NCBI RefSeq assembly: GCF_030698125.1 | Contig: NZ_JAUYNV010000023.1 | Span: 1-48,397, forward strand | Direction: 5' to 3' | DNA: 48,397 nucleotides | Origin: Methyloversatilis sp. | GTDB lineage: Bacteria > Pseudomonadota > Gammaproteobacteria > Burkholderiales > Rhodocyclaceae | In this document: positions 28,566 to 36,331 of the stretch, in pieces | How the letters are laid out: the number at the start of each line of letters is the position of its first letter | Position numbering within the stretch: the stretch's first letter is position 1 | Program-made: the position numbers and the translations under genes | Notes under the pieces: generated by a model | Seen by the model: the letters and a program-made list of their open reading frames with translations, nothing else | Database searches by the model: none | Told to the model about the DNA's origin: nothing

Positions 28566-29144
28566 TCAGCGGGCGGCGCGACCGAGGCCGCGCATCTGCG
28601 CATGCCAGCGGGCACGACCGGCGTCATCCATGCTGTCCACGCTGCCGATCAGCGTCGTGCGCACCGGCCGGATGCCGACGAAATTCAGTGCATTGCGTTC
28701 GAAGCTCTTCACGCCGTGCGCAAGGTAGATCCAGCGGAAGACGGCAGCCGGCATGCCCATGGTCACGACCAGCCGGGCCGAACGGCCCTTCAGCAGCGGC
28801 TCGAACGGGCTCAGCCCGGTACCTTCGCCAATCGCGAAACCCGGCCGGAGGATCTGCTCGAAAAAGGCCTTGAGCAGCGCCGGCAGCGTACCCAGCCACA
28901 GCGGGAAGAACACCGCCACATGCTGCGCCGCAGCCACCGCCGCCTGCGCCCGCGCGACATCACCGTCGGCCGCGACAGACCAGGCTGCCTTGTCGCGCAG
29001 CAGCGGAAAGTCGAGCCGGGTCACGTCGATCATGTCGACTTCGTGTCCGGCCTCCCGGGCACCTTCGATGTAGCTGTCGGCAAGTGCGCGCAGCAGCCCC
29101 GGGCGCGTTTCGGGATGCCCCTGGATGACAACGATGCGGCCCAT
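28566..29144 (-). CDS. Flavodoxin-fold NAD(P)H dehydrogenase (quinone) family protein
   Basis: A 192-residue protein of the NQO1/KefF/MdaB flavodoxin-like family. It starts IVVIQGHPETRPG, the FMN/FAD phosphate loop, and has FFPLWLGTLPALLKAFFEQIL, the conserved family core. It likely reduces quinones or other electrophiles with two electrons. No KefB/KefC efflux gene is adjacent, so a KefF role is not supported by context. Confidence 0.85.
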   Translation of the reverse strand: MGRIVVIQGHPETRPGLLRALADSYIEGAREAGHEVDMIDVTRLDFPLLRDKAAWSVAADGDVARAQAAVAAAQHVAVFFPLWLGTLPALLKAFFEQILRPGFAIGEGTGLSPFEPLLKGRSARLVVTMGMPAAVFRWIYLAHGVKSFERNALNFVGIRPVRTTLIGSVDSMDDAGRARWHAQMRGLGRAAR

Positions 29145-29173
29145 GTGAGGACTCCCGTATTGGCAATACTGCG

Positions 29174-29330
29174 ATCCTGGTCAAAGGCGGGGTGTTGGGC
29201 ATCGCTGCGCTCACCCCAACCTACCTGAAATGCCGATGCGCCCATCCTGGTCAAAAGCTGGGGTGTTGGGCGTCGCTGCGCTCGCCCCGACCTACCTGAA
29301 ATGCCGGTGTGTCCATCCTGATCAAAGTCC
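29174..29330. repeat. Tandem 70-71 bp repeat, two and a partial third copy
   Basis: Units begin ATCCTGGTCAAA at 29174 and 29244 and ATCCTGATCAAA at 29315. Each full unit contains GGGGTGTTGGGC, then TCGCTGCGCTC and CCTACCTGAAATGCCG. The inner part is a near-palindrome (TTGGGC..CGCTGCGCTC..CCCAA type) of a kind dispersed in many proteobacterial genomes. The rest of the 312-bp gap between the flavodoxin gene and the cold-shock gene shows no gene. Confidence 0.85.
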
Positions 29331-29456
29331 GGGGCACGCACCTTGAGCGGGATCATCCGCCAGTGCATTTCGGGGGCGTGATCGCCGGCGCAACCGAGCG
29401 CACCGCGCCCCCCGTCACGGCGGCGGGCCACTCGCACAGCTCGCTGCCCGCGGTCC

Positions 29457-30092
29457 TCACCCCAGCCAGTGCGCGACGATCGGTCGGCCGAGCGGGCTGG
29501 TGACGAACAGGAAGATGAGCACATTCAGCGCCACGGTGACCCAGAAGCCGCGCCGGAACGAGGCCTTGACTGACTTGTGGCGCAGGAACTGCTGTGCCAG
29601 CAGGCCGCCGGGCCAGCCGCCAACGAGCGCCAGCAGATGCAGCCGCGCTTCGGGTACGCGCATGCCGTCGTTCGCGGCCTGCGCCTTGTCCACCGCATAC
29701 AGCCCGAAGGTGACGACGCTCAACCCGAGATAGAGCAGGAACCAGCCGGCCGGCACCTGCCATAGCCAGGCCGCGACCAGCATGACCACGAGAAAGGCCG
29801 GAATGACGAACAGCGTGGCGCCGCCCCACTGCGCCGGATGATCGTCGCGACCCTGACCGCGGGCTCGGGCCGTCTTCAGCGGCACGCCGTCGAGCAGCAC
29901 CTCCTTGGCACAGCGCCGCCCCGCGCGGTCGGTCCCGACGGCAAAGCTGACGCGGTCGCCCGCAGAGGGCCGGCGCCCTTCGGCATTCACTTCGCTGATG
30001 TGGGCGAACAGCTCATCGCCGCCGCCATCCGGCACGATGAAACCGAATCCCTTGTCGTCCTTCCACTTGCTGATGCGACCTGTGCTGCGCAT
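29457..30092 (-). CDS. Cold-shock domain fused to DUF1294 membrane domain
   Basis: A 211-residue fusion. Residues 1-67 form a cold-shock nucleic-acid-binding domain with KGFGFIVPD (RNP1) and ELFAHISEV (RNP2). Three to four hydrophobic helices follow, ending in a DUF1294 region (YAVDKAQAANDGMRVPEARLH-type core and GGWPGGLLAQQ, HKSVKASFR). This fusion is widespread in proteobacteria; a membrane-tethered RNA-binding role is inference. GGGAG sits six bases before the ATG at 30092. Confidence 0.92.
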   Translation of the reverse strand: MRSTGRISKWKDDKGFGFIVPDGGGDELFAHISEVNAEGRRPSAGDRVSFAVGTDRAGRRCAKEVLLDGVPLKTARARGQGRDDHPAQWGGATLFVIPAFLVVMLVAAWLWQVPAGWFLLYLGLSVVTFGLYAVDKAQAANDGMRVPEARLHLLALVGGWPGGLLAQQFLRHKSVKASFRRGFWVTVALNVLIFLFVTSPLGRPIVAHWLG

Positions 30093-30132
30093 GTCGTCTC
30101 CCTGAAACACGGGGGCGGAAGATAGCACCGCT

Positions 30133-30363
30133 TCAGTCGCCGCGCCCGGCCTGCGCGACGATGTGGTCCGGCCACTCGAAGGCGTCGCAGCGCGGGCAGT
30201 CGAGCAGCGCGCCGAGATGGGCCGCGCGCCCTTCTTCGGTCGCCACCCAGGGCCGGTTGGTGAAGGGCGGGTGGTGGCGCACGTGCTGGCGATGCCCGCA
30301 GGCCAGCCGGGCAACCCAGTCGCCTTCGTCGTCGATCAGGTAACCGGTGATCGGCTGCTTCAT
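30133..30363 (-). CDS. DUF3565 family small protein
   Basis: A 76-residue protein that matches the DUF3565 pattern: GYLIDDEGDWVARLACGHRQ, then HVRHHPPFTNRPWV, and a final Cys pair in CPRC. The Cys and His residues suggest metal binding. Its function is unknown. The ATG at 30363 overlaps the stop of the DUF4824 gene by 4 bp, so it is probably translated with it. Confidence 0.85.
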   Translation of the reverse strand: MKQPITGYLIDDEGDWVARLACGHRQHVRHHPPFTNRPWVATEEGRAAHLGALLDCPRCDAFEWPDHIVAQAGRGD

Positions 30364-31193
30364 CCGGCCGGCGCCGGGCGGCGCGGGCGCACCGCGGTGA
30401 TCCACGGCTCGAAGCGGCGGCCCCACGAAACGTCCATGTCGAAGGCCGCGCGCCCGGTGTCGAGCGCAGTGCGGTCGATGCCCTCCATCGCGCCGCGCAG
30501 CGCGTGCGGCACACTGATGCGGGCAACCGACAGCTCGCCGATGTGGCCGCTGAAGAGGGTTTTCCCTTCGATCACCGTGACCGACGGCGTCACCGTTGCG
30601 GCAACGATGGCATGGCTGCGCAGCTCGGGATAGCGCTGGCGCAGCGCCGCCGCGTCCAGCCCGGCGTCGACGGCGAACAGGCGCGACGCCTTGTGCTGTT
30701 CGTACTTCATGGCCTCCTGCGCCGACTTCAGCGCGTCGGCGTCCTGCTTGTCGGTGCTGCCGCGGGCGAGTGCGCGGTCCAGCCGGCGCTGCGCCTGCGC
30801 CAGGGCCGCCTGCCAGGACGCACCGGCCAGTTCGAGCACGACGTACACCTCGCGCCTGGCGCGGTAGGCGTCGCGCCCGTCCTTCAGGTCGAAGCCCAGT
30901 TCGCGCAGCTTGTCAGCATCCAGCCAATCAGGGCCACGGCCGTAGTGCATGTCGTAGGCGGCCTCCGCGTTGTCGTCGCGCATCGGCGCGCGCCACAGCA
31001 GTGCCACGTCGATGCCGCCGCGCTCGCCATCCAGCCCGAAGGCATAGGGCAGGCTCAGTTCGCGCTGCGCGAGCGTGAGCACGCTGGCGGGCGCGCCCGA
31101 ACGGTTCCACGCCACCCCCGCCAGCACGAAGGCATTCACCGCGACGATCAGGGCCACGCCACCCACCAGCAGGATCTTCTGCGCGCGCCTCAT
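30360..31193 (-). CDS. DUF4824 family protein
   Basis: A 277-residue protein with one N-terminal membrane helix (about 5-27) and a periplasmic or outer-face domain. Family marks include NRSGAPASVLTLAQRELSLPY and PDWLDADKLRELGFD. Its function is unknown. It overlaps the upstream DUF2157 gene and the downstream DUF3565 gene by 4 bp each. Confidence 0.85.
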   Translation of the reverse strand: MRRAQKILLVGGVALIVAVNAFVLAGVAWNRSGAPASVLTLAQRELSLPYAFGLDGERGGIDVALLWRAPMRDDNAEAAYDMHYGRGPDWLDADKLRELGFDLKDGRDAYRARREVYVVLELAGASWQAALAQAQRRLDRALARGSTDKQDADALKSAQEAMKYEQHKASRLFAVDAGLDAAALRQRYPELRSHAIVAATVTPSVTVIEGKTLFSGHIGELSVARISVPHALRGAMEGIDRTALDTGRAAFDMDVSWGRRFEPWITAVRPRRPAPAG

Positions 31194-32254
31194 TGCCCGC
31201 CCTCCACCGCCACGACGGCGCGCAGCCGCTTCAGCACCAGGATGACCAGCAGTGCCACCAGCCCGAGCACGAGGAAGAACAGGAATTTGGGCATCACCGT
31301 CCACCACCAGTCGAACAGCTTGGTGTACAGGAAGATGACGAAGAACACGACCGCGGTATTCATCACCTCCGGCCAGCCGCGGCGCGCGCCGAGCCAGGTC
31401 AGCAGGCCGCCGGCGACGAAGCCGCCCAGCTGATAGAGGCCTTCGACCACCTCGGCATCGAAGGGCAGATAGCTCGCGCGGCCCCAGTTCGACAGCACCA
31501 GCATGGGCAGGAACAGCGCGAGCAGCGCGACCAGCCGCCAGGTTGCATCGAAGCCGGGATGACGCCGGTGATCGACCAGGAACGGCACGCAGAACATGAG
31601 CAGCGCCGCCGGGAAGAAGTGTTCCGGCCGCTCACCGACGCTGAGCCAGTACATGCCGGTCCAGGTGCCGACGCGGGCGGCGATGAAGCCGGTGATGCAG
31701 ATCAGGCCGGCCACCAGCAGCAGGCGCAGTTCGCAGGTGTAGGCGAGCAGCAGCGCGAAGGCCGCCCACGGCAGCAACGCCTTGTCCGACGGGGTGATGT
31801 TGAAGCTGGAACCGAGCAGGCTCAGGTTCAGCACGAAGCAGGCGAAGGCCACCAGCGCCGCCAGCTTGGTGAAGTAGCCGGAGGCGTCGCGCCCGTGCAG
31901 CCAGGCGGTCAGCCCCAGCGTGCCGAGCGCGGCGCCGGCCAGCACCATGACCTGCACGGTTTCGGGAAACAGCGGCCAGTACTGGCGGAACAGGAAGAAC
32001 ACGCTGGCCGCCAGCGCCAGCGCGCCGAGAAAGGAGGCGATGCGCAGCCCGAGCGTGAGCTGGCGGGCGCGCTGCGTGGTGTCGACGTCAGGCCGCGCGG
32101 CGAGGCGCGTCAGCAGCACATCGTGGTGCGCCCGGATCGCCGCCGCATCGGCCGCGGCCAGCCCGTCGGCCGCGAGTCGCGCCTGTTCGCGGCGGAAGGC
32201 GCGGATGTCGTCGGCGCGTTGCTGCGCGTCGGCGCGTGACAGGCTGTCGTCCAT
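31190..32254 (-). CDS. DUF2157-type multi-pass membrane protein
   Basis: A protein of about 354 residues with a charged N-terminal stretch and roughly ten hydrophobic helices from residue 70 on (RIASFLGALALAASVFFLF is the first). The C-terminal helices end in LVALLVILVLKRL. It resembles DUF2157 membrane proteins, which are often paired with DUF4824 or GDYxxLxY proteins. The start is uncertain: ATG at 32254 has GGAAA upstream, and ATG at 32275 is possible. Confidence 0.78.
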   Translation of the reverse strand: MDDSLSRADAQQRADDIRAFRREQARLAADGLAAADAAAIRAHHDVLLTRLAARPDVDTTQRARQLTLGLRIASFLGALALAASVFFLFRQYWPLFPETVQVMVLAGAALGTLGLTAWLHGRDASGYFTKLAALVAFACFVLNLSLLGSSFNITPSDKALLPWAAFALLLAYTCELRLLLVAGLICITGFIAARVGTWTGMYWLSVGERPEHFFPAALLMFCVPFLVDHRRHPGFDATWRLVALLALFLPMLVLSNWGRASYLPFDAEVVEGLYQLGGFVAGGLLTWLGARRGWPEVMNTAVVFFVIFLYTKLFDWWWTVMPKFLFFLVLGLVALLVILVLKRLRAVVAVEGGQ

Positions 32255-32349
32255 CGCTTCGTTTCCGGATGTCATCGCCGCATCATGCCACGGCCGCATC
32301 GTGCTGCCGACAACCAGCACAGCCCGGGCCGGTCAGGCACAATCGGGCG

Positions 32350-32556
32350 ATGGATCAAGCCCCCGTCCCGCTGCTGCGCGGCAGTCTGCGCGCCCTCAAG
32401 ATCATCCTGCTCACCTTCACCGGCATCGGCCGCACGCGCATGATCAACCGCACCACCGAAGGGCTCGGCCCGCAGCACTTCCTGCTCGGCGGCCTGTTCG
32501 CCGTCATCGCAGTGAATGTCGTGCTGATCGCACTGGTGATGTGGGCAACGAGCTGA
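32350..32556 (+). CDS. Small single-helix membrane protein, DUF2970-like
   Basis: A 68-residue protein. The first part (LRALKIILLTFTGIGRTRM) resembles the amphipathic start of DUF2970 proteins. The C-terminal 25 residues form one membrane helix (FAVIAVNVVLIALVMWAT). Family assignment is moderate. It is divergent from the DUF2157 gene. Confidence 0.6.
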   Translation: MDQAPVPLLRGSLRALKIILLTFTGIGRTRMINRTTEGLGPQHFLLGGLFAVIAVNVVLIALVMWATS

Positions 32557-32593
32557 TCGGTACGAATTCAAACTCGCGATTGCTCAACCAGCG

Positions 32594-32830
32594 GCGACGT
32601 CTTTCACAGGAGCGGACTTTGCCCGCGATGCGAACGTTGTACATGCATAGTCGCATGTTCGGAGACCGCATCGCCTGCAGGGCAGGCTCCTACGAGATTC
32701 GCGCCGAATTCAGCGTCATGCGACGTCTTTCGTAGGAGCCTGCCCTGCCCGCGATTCCCGTCTGCGAAATGGCGATGGCGCGTGATCAACGCTCGCATCG
32801 CAGGCAGGACCCGCTCGCAAGAAAACCCTG
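32594..32830. repeat. Cluster of REP-like palindromic elements
   Basis: Two direct copies of GCGACGTCTTTC-NN-AGGAGC-...-TGCCCGCGAT lie at 32594-32630 and 32720-32755. A reversed copy at 32669-32697 (CGCCTGCAGGGCAGGCTCC) matches one arm of the hairpin at 22572-22631. A weaker relative is near 32800. The 289-bp gap between the DUF2970-like gene and the methyltransferase is filled by these and shows no gene. Confidence 0.75.
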
Positions 32831-32845
32831 TCGGCGGCGGTGGCG

Positions 32846-33985
32846 TCAGACGCCCTCTTTCGCGCCGAGTCGCCACAGGCGGGTCACTTCCTGCGAGCGC
32901 GCCGCATGCAGCGGGTCGGATTCGTCACTCGCCTTGGGATGGCGCGGGCGGGCGTCGAGGTGGCCGAGCACCTTCAGACCTGCGTCGTCGATCCAGCGCT
33001 GAAGTTCGTCGGCGGTGCGCAGGCCGAGGTGTTCGGCAAAGTCCGACAGGATGAGCCAGCCTTCGCCGTCCGGCCCGAGATGTGCCGCCAGCCCCGACAG
33101 GAAGCCGCGCAGCATGCGGCTGTCCGGGTCGTACACCGCGTGTTCCAGCGGCGAGGCCGGGCGCGCCGGCAGCCAGGGCGGGTTGCACACGATGAGCGGC
33201 GCGCGGCCATCCGGGAACAGGTCGGCCGCCCGCACGTCGATCTGCGATTCGAGCCCGAGGCGGGCGACGTTGTCGCGCGCGCAGGCCAGCGCCCGTTCGT
33301 CCTGATCCGTCGCAACCACCTTCGCCACGCCGCGCTTGGCGAGCAGCGCGGCCAGCACGCCGGTACCGGTGCCGATGTCGAAGGCGCGCGACGCCTTCTT
33401 CAGCACCGCCGGCAGCGGCGCCTTCGCAATCAGATCGACATATTCGCCGCGCACCGGCGAGAACACGCCGTAGTGCGGATGGATGCGCGCTTCGAGCGCC
33501 GGCACCTCGACGCCGTTGCGCCGCCATTCGTAGGCGCTGATCACGCCCAGCAACTCGCGCAGCGAGCACACATAGCCTTCGCGCGCCTCGCCGTGCGCCT
33601 GCGTGCACGCCTCGACCACATCGGGCGCGCGGCGCAGTGGAATGACGTGGCCGGCGTCGAACGGAATCAGCAGCATGCCCAGCGTGCGGGCGCGCTGCGA
33701 CTGTGCCAGCCGGTGCTGATTGAACGCGTCACGCAGCGTGGCGGCGGGCTTGCGCGGCTTGCGGTCCACCCGCCGCACCAGCGCCTGCAGCAGTTGCCGC
33801 GCGTTCTGGAAGTCGCTGCGCCACAACAGCGCCGTGCCCTCGCTGGCGAGGCGGAAGGCGCTGTCGGCGCTCAAGGTGTCGTCAGCCACCACCACGCGCT
33901 TCGGCGGCGGCAGGCCGGCTTCGGATTGCCAGCGCAGGCTCTTCTCTGCGTCGCCTTCGGTAAATACAAGTCGTGAATCAGTCAA
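32846..33985 (-). CDS. RsmC/HemK-like small-domain methyltransferase
   Basis: A 379-residue protein. The C-terminal half is a class I methyltransferase with the SAM motif FDIGTGTGVLAALLAKRG, the acidic TDQDERAL and the active-site NPPW in IVCNPPWLPARP. NPP[W/Y] marks enzymes that methylate amino groups in RNA bases or protein glutamine. The N-terminal half is a helical accessory region. It probably modifies rRNA or protein, but the target is unknown. Confidence 0.85.
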   Translation of the reverse strand: MTDSRLVFTEGDAEKSLRWQSEAGLPPPKRVVVADDTLSADSAFRLASEGTALLWRSDFQNARQLLQALVRRVDRKPRKPAATLRDAFNQHRLAQSQRARTLGMLLIPFDAGHVIPLRRAPDVVEACTQAHGEAREGYVCSLRELLGVISAYEWRRNGVEVPALEARIHPHYGVFSPVRGEYVDLIAKAPLPAVLKKASRAFDIGTGTGVLAALLAKRGVAKVVATDQDERALACARDNVARLGLESQIDVRAADLFPDGRAPLIVCNPPWLPARPASPLEHAVYDPDSRMLRGFLSGLAAHLGPDGEGWLILSDFAEHLGLRTADELQRWIDDAGLKVLGHLDARPRHPKASDESDPLHAARSQEVTRLWRLGAKEGV

Positions 33986-34051
33986 GGTTCGGTCACCGGA
34001 TGAATCTTCATTGCATATATATATGCGAAAGCGCCAGGCAGCCGCCGGCGC

Positions 34052-34471
34052 TCAAGCGGGCGCAGCAGGGGCGCGCGTCCAGTTCTCCACCACCAGCCCG
34101 GGGTAATCGGCGAAGTCCGCTTCATTGTTCGTGACCAGGACAGCATCGACGCTCACCGCATGGGCGGCAATCATCCGGTCGAGCGCATCGCGGCGGCGGT
34201 CGCGCACCGCGGCAGCGAGTGCGCCGTAACGCTCTGCGGCTGCCTCGTCGAAAGCGAGCACAGGCACGCGCTGCGTGAAGCGTCGCAACCCCGCCGCGGC
34301 CTGTTCACGGTCAGCGCCCTGACAGCGCTCGACGCCGTGACACAGTTCTGCGTAGGTGACCACCGAAATCGCAATGTCGCCCGCTCTCGCCTGCTGGAAT
34401 CGGGCCACCACCTGCGGCGGTTGTCGCGCCATCAGGTAGATGCAGATATTCGTATCGAGCATCCAGACCAA
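34052..34471 (-). CDS. vapC: PIN-domain toxin VapC
   Basis: A 139-residue PIN ribonuclease toxin. The acidic active site is intact: D6 (MLDTN), E42 (VTYAELCHG), D98 (ALDRMIAAHA) and N116/D119 (NNEADF). VapC toxins cleave tRNA or rRNA. It follows the antitoxin gene vapB by 3 bp in the same direction, the standard order. Confidence 0.93.
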   Translation of the reverse strand: MVWMLDTNICIYLMARQPPQVVARFQQARAGDIAISVVTYAELCHGVERCQGADREQAAAGLRRFTQRVPVLAFDEAAAERYGALAAAVRDRRRDALDRMIAAHAVSVDAVLVTNNEADFADYPGLVVENWTRAPAAPA

Positions 34472-34474
34472 AGC

Positions 34475-34735
34475 TCAGTCCTTTGCAGAAGGCTCGGCAA
34501 GGTCCCATTCGCGCTCTCGCTGCTCATGAAACTCGCGCCCTTCGGCCATGAAGCTCTTCGGAAAGGAAGCGAATATCTCAGGCAGATCGGCCAGCGACGG
34601 TCTTTGTGCGGGCCTCAGCACCAGAGTGTTGCCCACCCGCTCGATCTCCACCTCTTCCGACACCCCGGCGATCGCCAGTTCCTTCGGAATGCGCACGGCG
34701 AGCGAGTTGCCACTTTTGAAGATACGGGTTCGCAT
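34475..34735 (-). CDS. vapB: AbrB-type antitoxin VapB
   Basis: An 86-residue antitoxin. The N-terminal swapped-hairpin DNA-binding domain is clear (IFKSGNSLAVRIPKELAIAG). The C-terminal half (about 45-86) would wrap the VapC toxin. It likely represses its own promoter; a palindrome directly upstream (34754-34784) fits as operator. Confidence 0.92.
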   Translation of the reverse strand: MRTRIFKSGNSLAVRIPKELAIAGVSEEVEIERVGNTLVLRPAQRPSLADLPEIFASFPKSFMAEGREFHEQREREWDLAEPSAKD

Positions 34736-34753
34736 GGTGGGCCTCTGTACTCA

Positions 34754-34784
34754 GTGATGTGTATACAGGATATACATCGATCAC
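34754..34784. promoter_or_regulatory. VapB operator candidate
   Basis: TGTATA and TATACA face each other across CAGGA (34760-34776), with outer arms GTGAT and ATCAC. The AT-rich palindrome lies 19 bp before the vapB start and overlaps the place where a promoter is expected. Confidence 0.6.
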
Positions 34785-34886
34785 TCGCGGCACAACGCGT
34801 GCGGCCCGCGGGATCGGGGTCGAGGCACCGTTGCCACGTTCAGATCGAAGGCGCGCGCGCCCAACGCAAGGCACCAGCCAACGGCC

Positions 34887-34926
34887 GTGGGAGCGGCCCT
34901 GTGGGAGCGGCGGCCTCGCCGCGATA
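34887..34926. repeat. REP-like sequence
   Basis: GTGGGAGCGG occurs twice close together, and the second is followed by CGGCCTCGCCGCGATA. This is the GTGGGAGCGGC..CGCGA style of REP in beta- and gammaproteobacteria. It lies in the 472-bp gap between vapB and the FitA-like gene. Apart from this and the sites listed beside it, I see no gene there. Confidence 0.55.
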
Positions 34927-35051
34927 CGCAAGCTGGTCATCGACCATCCCGACTGGCGCCAAGCGAAGTCAAGCCAAGTTGATCAACGCAATGCGCCCTT
35001 GTCTGGACACCATCGGACAAGCCGCAGCGCGACCTCCGTGCGCGCCCGCGT

Positions 35052-35182
35052 GCTCAACATCGGCAGGGCGCAGGGGGCGGCATACGGATCGCCTCGCGCG
35101 GCGGCAGCCGACAAGCTTGAAGCTTGGTTACGAAGACTACGCAGCCTGATAGCTTCGGCGACTGCGCCGGCCAGTGTTGGGT
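35052..35182 (-). other. attC-like imperfect palindrome
   Basis: On the minus strand the site begins ACCCAAC (pattern RYYYAAC) and ends GTTGAGC (pattern GTTRRRY), 131 bp apart. The ends can pair further: CAACATCGGCAGGGCGCAG on one side and CAACACTGGCCGGCGCAG on the other differ at few positions. It starts 26 bp after the stop of the FitA-like gene, as in an integron gene cassette. No integrase gene or second attC was found, so the assignment is tentative. Confidence 0.3.
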
Positions 35183-35207
35183 GAGTGCATCAACAAGCAC
35201 TGCAGAG

Positions 35208-35456
35208 TCAGGATCCGAAGTCCGGCGGTTCGCGAATGGGCCCACGCTGCGGCAACTCGAGGTCGACGCCACCGAATGACTGCACCGCCGCTCTGGCAAC
35301 CTCGACCAAGGTCTGACCGGACGCAGGCTCCGCGCTGAGCGCCTGCCTGATGATGTCTGCCGCCTCGTCTTCCATCGAACGGCCATTCCGGGTAGCCCGA
35401 ATATTGAGCCGAGCCTTTAGCCGTGGATCGAGATCACGGATTTCAAAAGTGCCCAT
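35208..35456 (-). CDS. FitA-like ribbon-helix-helix antitoxin, toxin gene missing
   Basis: An 82-residue protein. Residues 1-42 form a ribbon-helix-helix DNA-binding domain of FitA type (MGTFEIRDLDPRLKARLNIR, then GRSMEDEAADIIRQALS). The tail would bind a PIN toxin. The next 150 bp downstream contain no recognisable PIN gene; only a 48-codon frame starting VLVDA is open. It is either an orphan antitoxin or the left part of a damaged pair. Confidence 0.8.
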   Translation of the reverse strand: MGTFEIRDLDPRLKARLNIRATRNGRSMEDEAADIIRQALSAEPASGQTLVEVARAAVQSFGGVDLELPQRGPIREPPDFGS

Positions 35457-35605
35457 GAGCCACCTCCATCGGTCAGTCCAGCGATTCTACCGGGCGACCA
35501 ACGACGCTTTGAGGCCGAGCCGCGCGCCGCGTGCTGCCCGCCAGGCGGACCGCAAGCTTGATAGGCGGCGAAAGCAGACTGTCATGAGGACACGCACATA
35601 ACCAC

Positions 35606-35761
35606 TCAGCGCTCGTCGCGCGACTGTCGCTGCAGAACCTCTGACGGGGTCTGGCGTCGTCCTTCGCTGAGTTTGCGGACCTTCTCGCTCAGTACGCGGA
35701 AAACTTCATTGCGACGCTGTTCCGGCACCGACTTGCGTTCCTTTCCGGGATTCTTCGCCAT
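35606..35761 (-). CDS. Unrecognised 51-residue basic protein
   Basis: A small frame that starts MAKNPGKERKSVPEQRR and ends SEVLQRQSRDER. It is rich in Arg, Lys, Glu and Gln and is predicted to be helical in the middle (NEVFRVLSEKVRKLSEGRR). GGGGGAG lies about nine bases before the ATG at 35761, which supports translation. I do not recognise the family. It lies 150 bp upstream of the FitA-like gene in the same direction and could be a DNA-binding or antitoxin-like peptide, but nothing proves that. Confidence 0.55.
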   Translation of the reverse strand: MAKNPGKERKSVPEQRRNEVFRVLSEKVRKLSEGRRQTPSEVLQRQSRDER

Positions 35762-35979
35762 GAACACGCTCTCCCCCTATCACCCGTCGGCCGAGTGCCA
35801 TTGTCCAAGCTGCCAAAGGTAACCCGTCATGCTGTCGCGTTACTCTCTCATCCCACTTGGAGAATGCGACAAGGGCTGATACGGATGTTACGACCAGAAC
35901 GCATCGCCTGCAGCCACGGCATAGCGCGAGTTATTTTCTGTGCGCCGTGACGCATGCGGGTCTTCTCGGACATCGAGCT

Positions 35980-36200
35980 ACAAGATGGGAGGACTACAAC
36001 AGCCAGCAATACAGACTGCCAGCCATCCTTGCCGTTGGCGACAAGGTCAATTCCGAAGGGACCGTGCAATTTCGAAAATGAGCCACGATCATCGCCGAGG
36101 AATTTGCCCTCAAAGGCTTCGCGATGGACGACGAGCGCCCAACAAGCGGCGGCTCTGTCCTATCGAACAATTACTTCGAGGAACAGCTTCAGCGCATCTG
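35980..36200 (+). pseudogene. Remnant of a RhuM-family gene
   Basis: In one frame the residues DYNSQQYRLPAILAVGDKVN, then VQFRK, a TGA at 36079-36081, then EEFALKGFAMDDERPTSGG and NYFEEQLQRI can be read. These match in order the middle of RhuM-family proteins (virulence RhuM; YNL..I..VGY.VNS, VQFRKWA, KGF.MDDERL, YFE..L.RI). The stop stands where the family has Trp (TGG to TGA). The N-terminus and the C-terminal part after QLQRI are missing, so the gene is dead. The rest of 35762-36331 shows no gene. Confidence 0.72.
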
Positions 36201-36331
36201 CACAGATGCGAGGCCTCGCACGCCGATGAGCCATCGCCCCGACGCCTACAGGGATGATGAATCTACCGATTCCGCCTAAGCCACATGTACTATCCGTCAC
36301 GCATTCAACGCGCTGACAGAAATACATCCGG

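Noticed and set aside
34013-34026. GCATATATATATGC palindrome upstream of the methyltransferase
   Set aside because: It is a simple alternating AT run and is symmetrical by nature. It may lie in a promoter, but nothing specific supports an operator.
35112-35126. CAAGCTT-G-AAGCTTG palindrome
   Set aside because: It is a perfect short palindrome near the middle of the attC-like segment, but by itself it is too short to assign a function.
35054-35207. Short minus-strand frame starting VLVDA as the missing PIN toxin
   Set aside because: Only the first five residues resemble a PIN start. The 48-codon frame has none of the later acidic residues and overlaps the palindromic segment.
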